Shown here: in pieces, positions 5,651-7,286 of the stretch
How the letters are laid out: every line of letters begins with the position of its first letter
Numbering within the stretch: the first letter of the stretch is position 1
NCBI GenBank assembly: GCA_029941645.1
Contig: JAPYSZ010000017.1
Span: forward strand, 1 to 7,286
Origin: Candidatus Poseidoniia archaeon
GTDB lineage: Archaea; Thermoplasmatota; Poseidoniia; MGIII; CG-Epi1
Reading direction: 5' to 3'
Length of the DNA: 7,286 nt
Position numbers and translations under genes: made by a program
Notes under the pieces: generated by a model
What the model saw: only the letters and a program-made list of their open reading frames with translations
Told to the model about the DNA's origin: nothing
Database searches by the model: none

Positions 5651-7286
5651 ATGTTTCCGATGAAAAAAATAAGTTTAGTGATGTTGATGCTCTTTGCTTT
5701 TACGTGTGTTTTTTCAAGTGCTGAAGCTGAAAAAGAACCACTCTGGGAGTATTATTCAACATCAGAGATATCGGCAGTATCTATATCTGAGGATTCTAGA
5801 AATATATCTGGAATTTTTGGTAATAATGCATATCTTTGGTATAACACTACACAAACCCCACATAAGACACTGGGAACCTCTGATTATCAGAATTTTCTAG
5901 CAGCTTCATCAGATGGAAAAATAATGGTATCTGGTAGTGAAAGTGAAGGCGGAAAAATTAATTTGTGGGAGGACGGAATCAAAAAATGGAGCAAGACCAC
6001 TAATGACGTTACATGGGTAGGCTTAGATGTAAGTTCAGATGGTTATAATATTGCAGCAATAGCTTACCATAATGTTTATTTTATTCACAAGAGTAGTAGC
6101 GACGAAGTTTGGAGTGATTCATATACAGGAATAGTATTCAGTTCCGTGTCTATTTCTCCTAATTCACAGTATATTGCGGCAGGAACAGAAGATGGTAATG
6201 TATATGTTTATGATACTTCAAGTTCTGATGCATCATGGTATCATTCAGGAACTCTTGATGGTAAAATAACAGATCTTGATTTTTCCGGCGATAGTAATTA
6301 TCTGATTATTGGTTCTGAAAATGGTAAAGTTTATGTTTATGAATCAGAGGGAGATACTCCTGTTTTAGAATGGGGACAAACCGATGAAGTTACTTGTGTT
6401 TCAGGTAGTTTTGATTCGAATTATTATGCATTTGGAACAGATCAAGGCTTAATCACAGTTCTTGACTTGTCGATTGAATTTAAGGCATGGGACAAGGATA
6501 TAGGTGGCATAATTACCGAAATTGATTTCAATGGCGATGCAAAATATTTGGTTGCAGGTTCAACTAATAAAAAATTGGTTTTAGCTAATGTAACAAATGG
6601 TGATGAATTGTGGCGAATATCTGTTTTTGGAGATGTTCTTAGCGTTGCAATGTCTTATCGTGGAGAAAATATTGCTGTAGGCACTTCATCTGGTTTAGCA
6701 ATTTATTATGAGGGTCAATTAGACAATCAGGCTCCAGTAGCAAATATTGAATCTATAAGTCCAACAACGGCATTGCCTAACACACCAGTTATCATGGTAG
6801 GTTCAGCCAATGATGCAGATGGTTCTATTGTGGAATATTTATGGAATTCAGATGTTGATGGAAATTTATCTCTAGAATCTAATTTTACAATATCTAATCT
6901 GAGTATGGGCTATCATGTCATATCGTTTAGCGCAAAAGATAATGAAGGTCGCTGGAGCAAATTGGTCACAATGAATGTTGGAATTGGCGATTTTCCAGAG
7001 GCAAGTATAGACTCAATTACAGGATGCTCATTATTTTCTAATTGTGTCATTAATGAAGGTGAATCTATTGAATTCAATGGTTCAGCCGTTTCTGAAGCTT
7101 CAGAGGATACAGAAGTTGTAGGTTATCAATGGCTTTCTAGTTTAGATGGCGTGCTTTCCGAAGAATCAATGTTTACTATATCTGAGTTGTCGAGGGGTTC
7201 ACACACAATAACTTTCCGAGCAATAAATGATATTGGTTTTTGGTCATCTAATGTTACAGCTAATGTATTGATTAATGGCATTCCTG
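5651..7286 (+). CDS. Secreted WD40-like beta-propeller protein with tandem PKD-like domains (3' end missing)
   Basis: The frame runs uninterrupted from the ATG at 5651 to the window end (545 codons plus one base), so the C-terminus is missing. An in-frame ATG at 5660 is the alternative start. Either gives a signal peptide (KKISLVMLMLFAFTCVFSS, cleavage near the AEAE that follows). Residues 46 to about 357 hold eight units of about 41 residues, each following S-x-D/N-x-x-x-I-A-x-G-x-x-x-G-x-V-x-V-Y/L. Clear examples are SPNSQYIAAGTEDGNVYVYD and SGDSNYLIIGSENGKVYVYE, indicating a WD40/PQQ-like beta-propeller of seven or eight blades. From residue 361 (APVANIESISP) come two similar PKD-like domains, each with Y-x-W, an FTIS strand, a [SR]-x-G-x-H turn and a final W-S. 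The second has an extra Cys pair (TGCSLFSNC) that may form a disulfide. Such proteins are usually surface-exposed ligand or protein binders. The specific partner is unknown, and a C-terminal anchor probably lies beyond the window. Confidence 0.9.
   Translation, partial: MFPMKKISLVMLMLFAFTCVFSSAEAEKEPLWEYYSTSEISAVSISEDSRNISGIFGNNAYLWYNTTQTPHKTLGTSDYQNFLAASSDGKIMVSGSESEGGKINLWEDGIKKWSKTTNDVTWVGLDVSSDGYNIAAIAYHNVYFIHKSSSDEVWSDSYTGIVFSSVSISPNSQYIAAGTEDGNVYVYDTSSSDASWYHSGTLDGKITDLDFSGDSNYLIIGSENGKVYVYESEGDTPVLEWGQTDEVTCVSGSFDSNYYAFGTDQGLITVLDLSIEFKAWDKDIGGIITEIDFNGDAKYLVAGSTNKKLVLANVTNGDELWRISVFGDVLSVAMSYRGENIAVGTSSGLAIYYEGQLDNQAPVANIESISPTTALPNTPVIMVGSANDADGSIVEYLWNSDVDGNLSLESNFTISNLSMGYHVISFSAKDNEGRWSKLVTMNVGIGDFPEASIDSITGCSLFSNCVINEGESIEFNGSAVSEASEDTEVVGYQWLSSLDGVLSEESMFTISELSRGSHTITFRAINDIGFWSSNVTANVLINGIP

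Noticed and set aside
5694..5900. 68-codon plus-strand open frame at the start of the propeller gene
   Set aside because: It is out of frame with the long signal-peptide/propeller reading frame from 5651, which explains the region better.

Overview
The window most likely comes from an AT-rich archaeon of a euryarchaeal lineage; marine Group II/III (Poseidoniales-like) would fit. This is an inference from gene content: a geranylgeranyl-reductase-family flavoenzyme of archaeal lipid synthesis, the KEOPS subunits Kae1 and Bud32 as separate archaeal-type genes, several large secreted or membrane-anchored proteins rich in N-glycosylation sequons, dense packing, and TATA-like boxes about 24-26 bases upstream of start codons, as expected for leaderless archaeal transcripts. 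No taxonomic marker such as rRNA is present.

Layout. (1) 1-578 (+): 3' part of a gene for a single-pass membrane protein with a short outside segment, one transmembrane helix, a basic then acidic linker, and a C-terminal cytoplasmic ubiquitin-like beta-grasp domain. (2) 588-1766 (+): geranylgeranyl reductase, nine bases downstream and probably co-transcribed. (3) 1689-2507 (-): a signal-peptide protein with an Ig-like ectodomain and a C-terminal membrane anchor, converging on and overlapping the reductase by 78 bp. (4) 2508-2597: a short divergent promoter region with one TATA-like box per direction. (5) 2598-4022 (+): a larger anchored surface protein (beta-helix-like, peptidase-regulatory-like and Ig-like regions, then anchor and acidic tail). 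(6) 4019-5002 and 4999-5601 (+): Kae1 and Bud32, each overlapping its upstream neighbour by four bases, so 2598-5601 looks like one translationally coupled operon. (7) 5602-5650: a short promoter region with a palindrome. (8) 5651-7286 (+): 5' part of a secreted protein with an eight-unit beta-propeller followed by at least two PKD-like domains, running off the window.

Functionally the window mixes housekeeping (ether-lipid saturation; tRNA t6A modification by KEOPS) with cell-surface genes of unknown role. Kae1 and Bud32 are partners in one complex; Pcc1 and Cgi121 are not seen. The most unusual item is the membrane-tethered ubiquitin-like domain at the left edge. No RNA genes, CRISPR arrays, insertion sequences or tRNAs were seen, and no stretch longer than 300 bases lacks a gene.
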